From: Anaerolineae bacterium
GTDB lineage: Bacteria; Chloroflexota; Anaerolineae; Aggregatilineales; UBA2796
Length of the DNA stretch: 48,666 bases
Direction: 5' to 3'
Assembly: GCA_019637555.1 (NCBI GenBank)
Contig: JAHBVK010000047.1
Span: forward strand, 1 to 48,666
Shown: one piece after another, positions 16,701 through 24,815 of the stretch
Layout: every line of letters begins with the position of its first letter
Position numbering within the stretch: position 1 is the first letter of the stretch
Translations under genes and position numbers: made by a program
The notes under the pieces: generated by a model
The model's database searches: none
What the model was told of the DNA's origin: nothing
Seen by the model: only the letters and a program-made list of their open reading frames with translations

Positions 16701-16726
16701 ACGCCGCGCTGGTGAGGGCGCGGCGT
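16701..16726 (-). terminator. Probable terminator of the calpain-like gene
   Basis: ACGCCGCGC (16701-16709) and GCGCGGCGT (16718-16726) form a perfect 9-bp stem, 33 nt beyond the stop codon. The T-run on the minus strand is weak (TTCTTG), so efficiency is uncertain. Confidence 0.5.
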
Positions 16727-16758
16727 GTGAATGATAGTAGGGTGTTGGCGGCGGATGG

Positions 16759-18159
16759 TTATTTGGCGACGCCGATGCCTGCGAAGTAGGACTTGAACGC
16801 CCACGCTTCGATGGCGAATGTGCCGTCGATAACTGCCATGTTGATCGGACGCCACCAGCTCACATCGTAGACCCAGACTGTGCCGCCGTGCGTAGCGACG
16901 GAGGCTTCGGTATTGCCCCACGGATTACGCAGCAGGATGTACTTCTTATTGTTGTAGTAATCCCAACCGAGCACCGTGTAGCAGTGAGAGCCGACGATAT
17001 TGCCCGTCGAGTAATCGACTTTCTTGGGCGCGGCATCACCGGAGGGGTACGTCCACGCGGTCATCGGTTCGATGGTGCGCTTGCCGGAAGAATGGGCGCG
17101 CACTAAATCCCATAGTTGATCGGCGGACAGGCTGGGCGTGCCATAGTAGTAGCGTCTACCGCCAGTTAGCTGCGCTGTCGCCCAGACACAATCACCCCAT
17201 GCGGTAGCGAGAATGTTGGGATAGTCGTGGCTGACGCCTGTGAGCAGCTTGGCATATGCCTTTTCGTAAACAGCGGGCCAGATTTCGCCGGATTCGCTGG
17301 AACGGGCATAAATGAAGTTTCCGGAGCTATTGACGGGCACGCGATCCGAGACCTCGATCTCTTTGTCCACTACTCCACCGCTATCGGGCTTGTAGAAGCG
17401 GATCAGGTTGGTGAAGGAGTCTTGTGGCTGACCGATGGCGCGAGTCAGGTGGCGAATCTGGTAGGGTTTCGCCCACGCGACGGCTGATAACGCGGCGATG
17501 AAGTAGCAGTTGGCAACTGCGCCCTGAACTGGATCGAAGAATTCGGTAGCTTCGTTGAAGAAACGTCCCTTGTCGTCCCATGTGCCGAGTGCCAGCGCGA
17601 ACGCCTGCTTGATCAGGCTGACGTTCTGCGGATCGAGGGTGATCGCTTCGACGATTTCCGGCGTAAAGACGCGCGCCAGACTCTTGAGCAGTTTGTCCTG
17701 TGGCAGACGGAGCGTTAGCTGTAGATAGCGGCTGCCAAGCAGTTCTGATTTGTGGACTTCGATGCTGCCGATGTCATCGGTCTTGAAGCGAGGGGCAAGT
17801 TCCGCCAGTTTATGAATATCGAAGGTCATCAGCACGGTGGTGTCATCGAGGTCGCTGGTGTAGCGTTCCTCTTTGTAGTCCAGCAGCGCCGGACGCACGC
17901 GCTCCAGTTCGTTTTTGTCGTTGAGACGGAAGCCCATGTAAAGCGGTCCGCCATACTTGGGATCGAACAGTTCTTCGTAGGGCGTTTGGAGGATGTCTTC
18001 GAGGACGCGCGGGGCGTCAGGGAGTTCTTTCCAGTTGATCTTGTGCCCGACAATCAGTTCAGCGAGGGCGTAAGGATTGATGACGGCGTTGTTCTGCCCA
18101 ACAGGCGCGGTATCAGCGACTGGTTGGGGTGCTGCTGGAGTAACGACAGGATCGAACAT
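16759..18159 (-). CDS. Calpain-like cysteine protease (family C2)
   Basis: The 466-residue protein carries a complete papain-fold calpain triad. The cysteine loop VQGAVANCYFIAALSAVAWA gives C218, the histidine loop IVGSHCYTVLGWDYY gives H392, and LLRNPWGNTE gives N412. The oxyanion glutamine Q212 is also present. About 200 residues precede the catalytic domain; they contain no signal peptide and resemble no calcium-binding module known to me. Calpains are limited-proteolysis enzymes, well known in eukaryotes and scattered in bacteria. Cytoplasmic location is inferred from the lack of a leader. The gene stands alone, with GAGAGTCGC upstream of the ATG as a weak ribosome site. The substrate is unknown. 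Confidence 0.85.
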   Translation of the reverse strand: MFDPVVTPAAPQPVADTAPVGQNNAVINPYALAELIVGHKINWKELPDAPRVLEDILQTPYEELFDPKYGGPLYMGFRLNDKNELERVRPALLDYKEERYTSDLDDTTVLMTFDIHKLAELAPRFKTDDIGSIEVHKSELLGSRYLQLTLRLPQDKLLKSLARVFTPEIVEAITLDPQNVSLIKQAFALALGTWDDKGRFFNEATEFFDPVQGAVANCYFIAALSAVAWAKPYQIRHLTRAIGQPQDSFTNLIRFYKPDSGGVVDKEIEVSDRVPVNSSGNFIYARSSESGEIWPAVYEKAYAKLLTGVSHDYPNILATAWGDCVWATAQLTGGRRYYYGTPSLSADQLWDLVRAHSSGKRTIEPMTAWTYPSGDAAPKKVDYSTGNIVGSHCYTVLGWDYYNNKKYILLRNPWGNTEASVATHGGTVWVYDVSWWRPINMAVIDGTFAIEAWAFKSYFAGIGVAK

Positions 18160-18347
18160 TGCGACTCTCCTTTACCTTCTTCAGGTAATCCTAAGATAGG
18201 AGCGAAATGAGTCGGAAGCAATCCAAATCGGCTAAAATTGACGTAAATTCATATATAAATTACGGAATTGCAAAAGAATTATTAAAGTGTTGTAGAAAAG
18301 GAGTAAACGGGGACAGAAACCGCGGGACGTTAGAGAGGAGGATAAAC

Positions 18348-18380
18348 AAAAAGGGCGAGGCAGCGCCCCGCCCCTACGTA
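18348..18380 (+). repeat. Dispersed intergenic repeat, family B copy 2
   Basis: This is a 33-bp identical copy of 11732-11764 in the same orientation, placed 8 bp beyond the gyrA stop codon. On the minus strand its foldback could help end gyrA transcription. Confidence 0.8.
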
Positions 18381-18387
18381 CTGTGGG

Positions 18388-21027
18388 CTATTTTTCGGCG
18401 TCCAGATCATCGTCATCGAGGAGTTCTTCCTCTTCATCAACGTCGAGATCGTCTTCGATGGCTTCAGCGTCATCAAGTTCGGCTTCGGCGGGATCGACGG
18501 CATATTCCCCGATGATGGATTCATCGACTGCAAGAATCGCCGTACCATCTCCTTCGATACCAACTTCACCTTCGGCAGGCTTTTCCTCCGTAGAACCTTC
18601 GACCACGGCGACGCTGACGACTTGATCGCGACGTGGCAGCTTGATCAGGCGGACGCCCTGTGTCGAACGCCCTGCCAGACGCACATTGTTCGTGCCTGTA
18701 CGGAGGGCAATCCCCTCGGCGGTGATCAGCGTGAGGTCTTCGTTGGCGTGGAGGGCATGGGCGCTGACGATGCTGCCTGTTTTCTCCAGCGCGGATCGGG
18801 CAATGGTGAGTACACCCACCCCGCGACGACTACGCAGCGGGTAATCCTCGACGGGCGTTTGCTTGCCAAAGCCGCGCTCGGTGACGACGAGGATGGTGGA
18901 AACGGTCTGGTCGATGACATCAACACCCGCGATGAAATCACCTTCGTACAAGCGGATCGCGCCGACGCCACCAGCCGTGCGTCCCATCACGCGGACTTCA
19001 TCCTCATGGAAGCGGATTGCTCGCCCGCGTCCGGTGACGATCAGAATGTGATCTTCGCCGGACGAGCGACGCACCCAACGCAGCGTATCATCCTCACCAA
19101 GACTCATGGCGATTAGACCGTTGGAGCGCACCGAGGCGAAGTCTGAGATTTCCACGCGCTTGATGCGTCCATTTTGCGTGCAGAGGACGAAGTAGCCGCT
19201 TTCAAAGTTATTGACGCAAGCGATCGCCGTAACGCGCTCGGTGGGATCTAGTGCCAGCAAGCTGTTGATGATCGTGCCTTTGGCGTTGCGATCCGCTTCG
19301 GGGATGGCAAACGTGCGCTCGGCGAAGACCTTGCCGCGATTGGTGAAGAACAGAATGTGACTGAGCGAGTTGGCACTGACAAGATGCTCAACTGTATCCT
19401 CGTCACGCGTCGCCATGCCCATAAAGCCACGTCCGCCGCGATGTTGAGCGCGATAGAGGGCGGAGGGCGTGCGCTTGATGTAGCCGCGCTGAGTTAGCGA
19501 GATCAGCACTTCTTCCTCGCGAATCAGATCGGCTTCGTCGAAGTTGCCACCACTGACATAATCCAGCACTGTTCTACGCTTGTCGCCATACTTCTCAGCG
19601 ATCTCCAACACATCGGCGCGAATAACAGCCAACAATTTAGGCTCGTGCGTGAGCAAATCTTCGAGGTAGGCGATGCGGTTGGTGACTTCAGTGAATTCTT
19701 CTTCGATCTTGAGACGTTCGAGGCTGGCGATACGGCGCAATTGTAGATCGAGGATGGCGCGTGCCTGCGCTTCGCTGAGATCGAAATTTGCCATCAGCGC
19801 ATCGCGGGCGACATCGCTATCGGCTGCACGGCGGATCGTTTCGATGATCTTGTCGATGTTGGAAAGCGCCTTGAGATAGCCTTCAAGGATGTGTTGGCGT
19901 GCTTTCGCTTGCTTCAGTTCAAACTTGGAACGGCGCGTGATCACTTCGCGACGGTGTTCGATGTAGATTTGCAGCGCACGCTTGAGACTAATGGTACGCG
20001 GTTCGCCATCAACCAGCGCCAGCATTTGCACGCCGTAGGTGGTTTGCAACTGCGTGTACTTGAATAGCTGGTTGAGGACTTTCTTGGGCTGCGCGTTCTT
20101 CTTCAGCTCGATGACGATACGCATCCCATGACGGTCCGACTCGTCGCGCAGATCGCTGATCGCTTCCAGCTTGCCTTCTTTGACCAGTTGGGCGATGCGC
20201 TCGATGACGCTGACTTTGTTCAACTGGTAAGGAATTTCGGTGATGACGATGCGGTGACGTTCGCCGCCCTTCATCTCCTCGATCTCGGAAGCCGCGCGGA
20301 CTAGCAATCTGCCGCGTCCGGTGGCGTAGACTTCGCGGAGATCGTTTGCCAGCACAATCGCGCCTGTGGGGAAATCGGGACCGGTGACGAACTTCATTAG
20401 TTCGTCTACGGTGATATCATCGAGGCGGCTGTAGTTATCGATCACGTAGGCAATTGCCTGTGCGAGTTCGATCAGATTGTGAGGCGGGATATTGGTCGCC
20501 ATACCAACGGCAATACCGCTGGAGCCGTTGAGCAGCAGATTGGGCAAACGGGCAGGCAGTACGAGAGGTTCTTCCAACGATCCGTCGAAGTTATCGCCCC
20601 AATCGACGGTATCCATATTGAGATCGACGAGCAGTTCGTCGGCAATTCGCGCTAAACGTGCTTCGGTGTAACGCATAGCGGCAGGGCTATCGCCATCGAC
20701 ACTACCGAAGTTACCCTGACCATCGACCAGTTCATAGCGCATGGAGAAATCTTGTGCCATGCGCGCCATCGCTTCGTAGACCGCCACATCACCATGCGGG
20801 TGATACTTACCGAGCACCTCACCGACAATACGGGCGCTCTTTTTGTAAGCGGAGTTAGAGCGAATACCCATATCCTGCATGGCGTAAAGAATGCGCCGAT
20901 GCACTGGTTTCAATCCGTCGCGGGCATCGGGCAGCGCACGTGCCACGATCACGCTCATCGCGTAGTCGAGGTAACTACCCCTCATTTCTTCGTCAATGCT
21001 GACCGGGCGAATTGTGCCAATTGCCAT
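18388..21027 (-). CDS. gyrA: DNA gyrase subunit A
   Basis: The 879-residue protein is the breakage-reunion subunit of gyrase, which with GyrB introduces negative supercoils. The N-terminal winged-helix/tower region starts SIDEEMRGSYLDYAMSVIVA. The catalytic tyrosine is Y120 (AAMRYTEARL). A GyrA box QHRGGRG near 528-534 and six beta-pinwheel blades identify gyrase rather than topoisomerase IV. The C-terminus is a long acidic tail (DDAEAIEDDLDVDEEEELL). In the quinolone pocket, GDVAVYE (79-85) replaces the usual GDSAVYD, so the Ser83 equivalent is valine (V81) and the Asp87 equivalent is glutamate (E85). No gyrB is next to it. A -10 box lies 41 bp upstream of the start. Confidence 0.96.
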   Translation of the reverse strand: MAIGTIRPVSIDEEMRGSYLDYAMSVIVARALPDARDGLKPVHRRILYAMQDMGIRSNSAYKKSARIVGEVLGKYHPHGDVAVYEAMARMAQDFSMRYELVDGQGNFGSVDGDSPAAMRYTEARLARIADELLVDLNMDTVDWGDNFDGSLEEPLVLPARLPNLLLNGSSGIAVGMATNIPPHNLIELAQAIAYVIDNYSRLDDITVDELMKFVTGPDFPTGAIVLANDLREVYATGRGRLLVRAASEIEEMKGGERHRIVITEIPYQLNKVSVIERIAQLVKEGKLEAISDLRDESDRHGMRIVIELKKNAQPKKVLNQLFKYTQLQTTYGVQMLALVDGEPRTISLKRALQIYIEHRREVITRRSKFELKQAKARQHILEGYLKALSNIDKIIETIRRAADSDVARDALMANFDLSEAQARAILDLQLRRIASLERLKIEEEFTEVTNRIAYLEDLLTHEPKLLAVIRADVLEIAEKYGDKRRTVLDYVSGGNFDEADLIREEEVLISLTQRGYIKRTPSALYRAQHRGGRGFMGMATRDEDTVEHLVSANSLSHILFFTNRGKVFAERTFAIPEADRNAKGTIINSLLALDPTERVTAIACVNNFESGYFVLCTQNGRIKRVEISDFASVRSNGLIAMSLGEDDTLRWVRRSSGEDHILIVTGRGRAIRFHEDEVRVMGRTAGGVGAIRLYEGDFIAGVDVIDQTVSTILVVTERGFGKQTPVEDYPLRSRRGVGVLTIARSALEKTGSIVSAHALHANEDLTLITAEGIALRTGTNNVRLAGRSTQGVRLIKLPRRDQVVSVAVVEGSTEEKPAEGEVGIEGDGTAILAVDESIIGEYAVDPAEAELDDAEAIEDDLDVDEEEELLDDDDLDAEK

Positions 21028-21067
21028 GTTTGATTAATCCAAGAATACAGTCATAAGGATGTGTTCT

Positions 21068-21073
21068 ATTATA
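21068..21073 (-). promoter_or_regulatory. -10 element upstream of gyrA
   Basis: The minus strand reads TATAAT here, 41 nt before the gyrA ATG. No clear -35 is found 16-18 bp further upstream. Confidence 0.45.
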
Positions 21074-21197
21074 GCTCATGAAAGGGATAATAGCGAGAGG
21101 GTGAATCACCCGTCGTTATCGAGGTGTTTGTTGTTTGATCTGAGTCTAGAACAAAGTATCTGTAAGGGTCAGCAGGGAGCAGGTTTACAACGCTGTT

Positions 21198-21253
21198 AAT
21201 CCCACAGAATCCCGATAAATCCAACCATTTCCAACGCGGGATTTTGTGGGATT
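21198..21253. repeat. Long 17-bp inverted repeat (stem-loop)
   Basis: AATCCCACAGAATCCCG (21198-21214) pairs with CGGGATTTTGTGGGATT (21237-21253) with one G-U pair and a 22-nt loop. It lies in the 380-bp gap between gyrA and the next minus-strand gene. The remaining gap sequence holds no gene. Confidence 0.7.
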
Positions 21254-21321
21254 GTGGGAATACGGTGGAGAAGTAGGAACGATGAGCAATGAGTGCTAAT
21301 GGAGTGAGTGAGCAGAATTAG

Positions 21322-21364
21322 CCTCACCCCCTGCCCCCTCATCCACTTCGTGGAGAGGGGAACC
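21322..21364 (+). repeat. Dispersed intergenic repeat, family A relative
   Basis: The run CCTCACCCCCTGCCCCCTC followed by a CCACTTCGTGG hairpin and AGAGGGGAA matches the layout of 6875-6920 but has diverged. It is intergenic. Confidence 0.6.
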
Positions 21365-21407
21365 ATGAGGGAGCAATAGTTTGTGATCTGGGAAAGTGGG
21401 ATAAGAA

Positions 21408-21833
21408 CTAGCGGGCGCTTATTTCGCGCTTCAGGCGTTGATAAGCGCCTTCCCATGCATCAGATTTGCGGGTGAACTTGTTGATCGTGATATCGGAGAA
21501 ATGTGGGAAAAGGGACACTAACTGCGCGGGTAAATTATCCCACGCATCGTCCGCGATCAGTTTTTCCAACTTGGCGGCGGCTAATCCGACCCACGTCCAT
21601 TGGCTGCGGAACTGCTCGACTTTGTTCCAGTAGTTGCGCTTTTCCCACGCGATCATGGATTCCTCGATGCCATCCTCGATCTCGCGGAAGCAGTAGACCA
21701 GTGATGCCGCCATATCTTTGGCGTCGTCATCAAGTTCTTGTTTCTGGCTGAGATGCCGCAGCACTTCAGCCGCCATCCGCATATGCTGTGTACGCAGTTT
21801 CCCTGCATTATCTGGATTGACTACACGACTCAT
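21408..21833 (-). CDS. Soluble helical protein of unknown function
   Basis: This 141-residue protein is not recognised. It is predicted mostly alpha-helical, with no signal peptide or membrane segment, and is rich in Trp (AWEKRNYWNKVEQFRSQWTW near the middle). It ends in a basic helix (WEGAYQRLKREISAR). It is the last gene of a minus-strand run that includes the five 2TM paralogues, separated from the four-helix membrane protein gene by 131 bp. Membership in that operon is therefore possible but not certain. The upstream gap shows no clear promoter. Confidence 0.65.
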   Translation of the reverse strand: MSRVVNPDNAGKLRTQHMRMAAEVLRHLSQKQELDDDAKDMAASLVYCFREIEDGIEESMIAWEKRNYWNKVEQFRSQWTWVGLAAAKLEKLIADDAWDNLPAQLVSLFPHFSDITINKFTRKSDAWEGAYQRLKREISAR

Positions 21834-21964
21834 GCACTGTTGTCCTGTAAATAAATTGCTTAAGCTACTAACACGCGAAGTTAGTCGCCATGAACGAACG
21901 ATAGCTAAACAACCGCAAAAGCCTACATGCGACAGCTTCAGATGTCAACTGCGATCCATAGGTG

Positions 21965-22483
21965 CTATGACTGCGCTGCTGTCACTTCAAAGTCGTAGAA
22001 GGCGCGGGCAGGCGCCCGGTTTAGATACCACGTAACGTATAGTGGGATCGCTATATTGAGCGCGAATAGGCAGACGTAATAGGCGGCAGGAAGCTGGATG
22101 CTAGTACCTACGCTGGCTACAGTGCCGCTGTCGGGAGGTGGATTTAGCGCGGGAATCTGTGTGGCTATTTGGGCGGCGGTTGCCAACCAAACCAAGACGA
22201 TGAAGATCAGGCGGACACCGCGCGGACGTCCTAGCCAAGCGAAGACACTAGCGACGACGATAAACGCTCCTAACATCACCGATACCGTGCCCCATGTGCC
22301 GCCAATGAAATCAACTCCTGCCAACCGTTGGGTGAGTGCCGACCAGATGACAGGCACGACTAACAGCAGTGGTCGAATCCCATAGAACAAGAAGGCGAAG
22401 AGGATGGCGAGGGAAACGCCTAGTGGACGGTAACGCTTGGGAGTAGTGGCGGTGGCGGCAGTTCGGACTCGTGTGCGCGTCAT
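21965..22483 (-). CDS. Four-helix integral membrane protein
   Basis: The 172-residue protein has a basic N-terminus (MTRTRVRTAATATTPKRYRP), then about four membrane helices. These lie at about 23-48, 64-85, 90-110 and 131-152; the loop before the last helix carries NPPPDSGTVAS. No family is recognised. It begins 12 nt after the last 2TM gene's stop codon and on the same strand, so it is probably co-transcribed with them. It lacks the DDGE motif that marks the paralogues, so it is not a sixth copy. A role in the same membrane assembly is a guess from position only. Confidence 0.7.
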   Translation of the reverse strand: MTRTRVRTAATATTPKRYRPLGVSLAILFAFLFYGIRPLLLVVPVIWSALTQRLAGVDFIGGTWGTVSVMLGAFIVVASVFAWLGRPRGVRLIFIVLVWLATAAQIATQIPALNPPPDSGTVASVGTSIQLPAAYYVCLFALNIAIPLYVTWYLNRAPARAFYDFEVTAAQS

Positions 22484-22494
22484 GTGGGATTTCG

Positions 22495-22923
22495 CTACCG
22501 TCGTGCGGATGCTGTGCTGAGATCACTGTCTTCGTAGGCGAGTTCACCATCATCGGTGAGGCGGGCGAAGGCATCTGCTTCGCGTTTGCGTTTCTCGATC
22601 TCGCCGTAGTAACCAGCGCGACGAAGTTCGCGTTCCATCTCCGACTGGCGCGTGCGCTCTGCCATGTGATTTAACCAGCGCAGAAGTGTGTGCGCTGAAA
22701 GGGTGAAACCGAAGAATAGGACCACTTGAAAGGGAGCGAGAACGCGACTCCAGCCATACACACTACCGTAACCAGTGAAGAAGCTGATGAAGATACTGAG
22801 CATCGCCAGCGTCGAGCAGATGAAGGCGATTCCAAGATGAAGATAGTACAGTACTTTGCCACGTACTCGACGCTCAACACGCTGCTGCATTCGTTTCAGT
22901 TCTGCCGGATCCGCATACATCAT
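22495..22923 (-). CDS. 2TM-domain protein, paralogue 5 of 5
   Basis: This 142-residue protein has an N-terminal amphipathic helix (KRMQQRVERRVRGK), two membrane helices (about 25-48 and 58-80), then a charged helix (MERELRRAGYYGEIEKRKRE). It ends with the shared motif RLTDDGELAYED. Domain order matches the 2TM family (PF13239-like), small two-helix proteins also found fused to signalling domains; no function is established. It is closest to the neighbouring paralogue at 22938-23351, sharing the RAGYYGEIEKRKREA stretch. I chose ATG 22923 because AGAGGA lies just upstream; a TTG at 22926 is less likely. The gap to the preceding gene is 14 nt. Confidence 0.8.
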   Translation of the reverse strand: MMYADPAELKRMQQRVERRVRGKVLYYLHLGIAFICSTLAMLSIFISFFTGYGSVYGWSRVLAPFQVVLFFGFTLSAHTLLRWLNHMAERTRQSEMERELRRAGYYGEIEKRKREADAFARLTDDGELAYEDSDLSTASARR

Positions 22924-22937
22924 CAATTCCTCTACAC

Positions 22938-23351
22938 TTAGTTATAACTACTTGCTGCCGATGTCTGTTGTTGATCGTCATCCGCATAGATAAGCTCACC
23001 ATCATCACTGAGGTGGGCAACCATCGCTGCTTCGCGCTTACGCTTTTCGATCTCGCCGTAGTAACCAGCACGCTGTAGCTCACGCTGCATTTCTCGTTCG
23101 CGCAGTTCATCGGCAGTGCGGTTGAAGCGGCGAAGCATTGTATGAACGCCCAAGGTAAAGGCAAATAGGACAAAAATCGCCACGACTGGACCAACTAAAT
23201 AGTGGCGATTGGGATCAGACAGTAAAGCGACCACCGCAATTGCGCTGCAAAAGATGGCGAAGGCACGATGTGCGCGGAAGATAAGCTCTCCACGCACGCG
23301 GCGTTCGACCCGCCGATGTATCCGCTGCATCTCCTCCCAATCAGCAACCAT
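22938..23351 (-). CDS. 2TM-domain protein, paralogue 4 of 5
   Basis: The 137-residue protein repeats the array plan: an arginine-rich amphipathic helix (IHRRVERRVRGE), two membrane helices (about 28-45 and 52-72), a charged helix (EREMQRELQRAGYYGEIEKR), and the terminal motif LSDDGELIYADDD. AAGGAGA sits 8 nt before the ATG, a strong ribosome site. It shares more identity with paralogue 5 than with the others, so this pair probably arose from a recent duplication. The stop of the preceding gene lies 10 nt upstream, consistent with one transcript. Confidence 0.8.
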   Translation of the reverse strand: MVADWEEMQRIHRRVERRVRGELIFRAHRAFAIFCSAIAVVALLSDPNRHYLVGPVVAIFVLFAFTLGVHTMLRRFNRTADELREREMQRELQRAGYYGEIEKRKREAAMVAHLSDDGELIYADDDQQQTSAASSYN

Positions 23352-23361
23352 CGCGCTCTCC

Positions 23362-23766
23362 TTAGTTCAAGTTGCTAACATTGCGCTTGCGATCTTCGTC
23401 TTCGTCGTAGACCAATTCCCCATCATCACTCAGCGTGACATCACCACGCTTGGGTTTGGCGTACTCGTCCTGATAGATGCGTTCGCGCTCGCGCTCTATC
23501 TCGCGCTGATATTCGCGTTCGCGCATGTTGTCAAAGTACTCGTTGCTGTTGAAGTAGACTTCGGAGACTTCTTTGATCAAATTGACCACGCTGACAATGG
23601 TAACAATGGCGGGCCAAGCGAAGGAGCCGGGCATGACAATCAGCCAGATTGTCCAACAGATGAGATTAGCACCGATGGTTTCGCCAACCGTTTTGATAAG
23701 TTTCTGCCGCTTCTGAATACGTTTTTCTACGCGCTTACGGATCGCGTCGTAATCAAGATCACTCAT
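23362..23766 (-). CDS. 2TM-domain protein, paralogue 3 of 5
   Basis: At 134 residues this is the most divergent copy. The N-terminal helix DYDAIRKRVEKRIQKRQKLI is nearly that of paralogues 1 and 2. The two membrane helices (about 28-45 and 50-66) are less hydrophobic, and the second leads straight into a long charged helix (REREYQREIERERERIYQDE). The ending YAKPKRGDVTLSDDGELVYD carries both the PKRG stretch of copies 1-2 and the DDGEL motif. Its ATG overlaps the stop codon of the preceding gene by one base (TAATG), implying translational coupling. GGAAAGG upstream is a ribosome site. Confidence 0.8.
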   Translation of the reverse strand: MSDLDYDAIRKRVEKRIQKRQKLIKTVGETIGANLICWTIWLIVMPGSFAWPAIVTIVSVVNLIKEVSEVYFNSNEYFDNMREREYQREIERERERIYQDEYAKPKRGDVTLSDDGELVYDEDEDRKRNVSNLN

Positions 23767-24203
23767 TAGCGTGTGCCTTTCCGAGCGGTCACTCGCTCAG
23801 AATTCTCAACTTCGTCTGTGGCTACCAGTTCGCCGTCATCGCTCAACTGCATATCACGGTCTTCGGGGCGGCGTTTGGGTTTTCCCAAGTAGCCGTCATT
23901 GTAATCAGGATCGCCGTAGAGGCGCATTTTCTCGCGCCGGATCTCGCGTTCGATCAATTCGTCGCGGCGCTGCTCCATCGCCGTTCCAACCACGAAGTTT
24001 GCCGTATGGACGAGGAGACCAATCCCCCACAGAAACATGACAATGAGAGGCCATGGCGCACCACCGCCAGAAAAGAGCCAGATCATCCATAAGCCAAAGT
24101 TGACGCCGACATAGGCGGCGAGATGGCTGAAGTATTCCTGACGTTCTTTTATGCGCCGCTCCACTCGCTGGTGGATGGCATCGTAGTCAATATCGCCTCT
24201 CAT
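23766..24203 (-). CDS. 2TM-domain protein, paralogue 2 of 5
   Basis: The 145-residue protein begins MRGDIDYDAIHQRVERRIKE and has two membrane helices (about 27-45 and 51-70). A helix ending REIRREKMRLYGDPDYNDG follows, then KPKRRPEDRD and the motif QLSDDGELVATDE. It is most like paralogue 1, with REIRREKMR-YGDPDY conserved in both. GTG at 24206 and ATG 24203 are both possible starts; AGAAGGGG lies 6 and 9 nt upstream respectively. Only a few bases separate it from the preceding stop codon. Confidence 0.8.
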   Translation of the reverse strand: MRGDIDYDAIHQRVERRIKERQEYFSHLAAYVGVNFGLWMIWLFSGGGAPWPLIVMFLWGIGLLVHTANFVVGTAMEQRRDELIEREIRREKMRLYGDPDYNDGYLGKPKRRPEDRDMQLSDDGELVATDEVENSERVTARKGTR

Positions 24204-24209
24204 CACGCA

Positions 24210-24647
24210 CTACCCCTTCTTTCGAGCTACCTGTTTGTAGGCGGGATCAGCTTCTTCAGAGGCAATGATCTCACCATCGTCAGTCAGGCGCAAGGCGGGA
24301 TCGCTTTCGCCGCGTTTGGGTTTGGAGAGAAGTCCCTCATCATAATCGGGATCGCCATAAACCCGCATTTTCTCACGGCGGATCTCGCGGTCAATCATGC
24401 TCTCTCGGCGCTGATCAGTGGTGGTCTCAAAGAAGTAATAGAGAAGGTGCATGGCAAGACCGATTCCCCAACCAAACGTTATCAACACTGGTACAAATAC
24501 GGGGATGAAGCTCATGAACATCCAAACCACCCAAACGCCGATGTTGACAAGTACATAAGCAGATAGATGGATAATCGCTTCCTGGCGCTGTTTGAACCGT
24601 TTTTCTACGCGCTTGCGGATGGCTTGGTAGTCAATTTGATCAGTCAT
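24210..24647 (-). CDS. 2TM-domain protein, paralogue 1 of 5 (first in operon)
   Basis: The 145-residue protein starts MTDQIDYQAIRKRVEKRFKQ, followed by two membrane helices (about 30-48 and 51-70). After these come a charged helix with REIRREKMRVYGDPDYDEG, then SKPKRGESD, and the motif RLTDDGEIIASEEAD. GGTGGA precedes the ATG. Upstream on the minus strand a small GAGTC-5-GACTC hairpin lies just before the ribosome site, and TACAAT/TAAAAT boxes near 24700 may be the operon's -10, without a good -35. As the first of five similar genes it sets the expression of the whole array. Confidence 0.82.
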   Translation of the reverse strand: MTDQIDYQAIRKRVEKRFKQRQEAIIHLSAYVLVNIGVWVVWMFMSFIPVFVPVLITFGWGIGLAMHLLYYFFETTTDQRRESMIDREIRREKMRVYGDPDYDEGLLSKPKRGESDPALRLTDDGEIIASEEADPAYKQVARKKG

Positions 24648-24747
24648 TTTGCATCCACCTGAGTCCTACAGACTCGTTGGTTATTAGTCCATTTTACCAT
24701 TGTATGTACGTATCGAGCGCGGTTTGGGGTGCAAGATCAGTGATTTT

Positions 24748-24782
24748 CCTAAAAACAAAACTCCATGCTGAACATGGAGTTT
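24748..24782 (-). terminator. Intrinsic terminator of the family 2 glycosyltransferase gene
   Basis: On the minus strand AAACTCCATG and CATGGAGTTT form a perfect 10-bp stem with a 5-nt loop, followed by TGTTTTTAGG. It separates the glycosyltransferase from the 2TM operon. Confidence 0.85.
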
Positions 24783-24815
24783 GACGACTGCTGAATTGTT
24801 GTTCTAACTGGATAG

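Larger units (their letters stand above)
16364..16758. other. Intergenic region between RND permease and calpain-like gene
   Basis: This 395-bp stretch should hold the RND promoter, but no clear -35/-10 is visible. It contains a degenerate short tandem repeat at 16555-16585 and a GC-rich hairpin at 16701-16726 that probably ends the calpain-like gene. No coding frame looks real. Confidence 0.5.
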
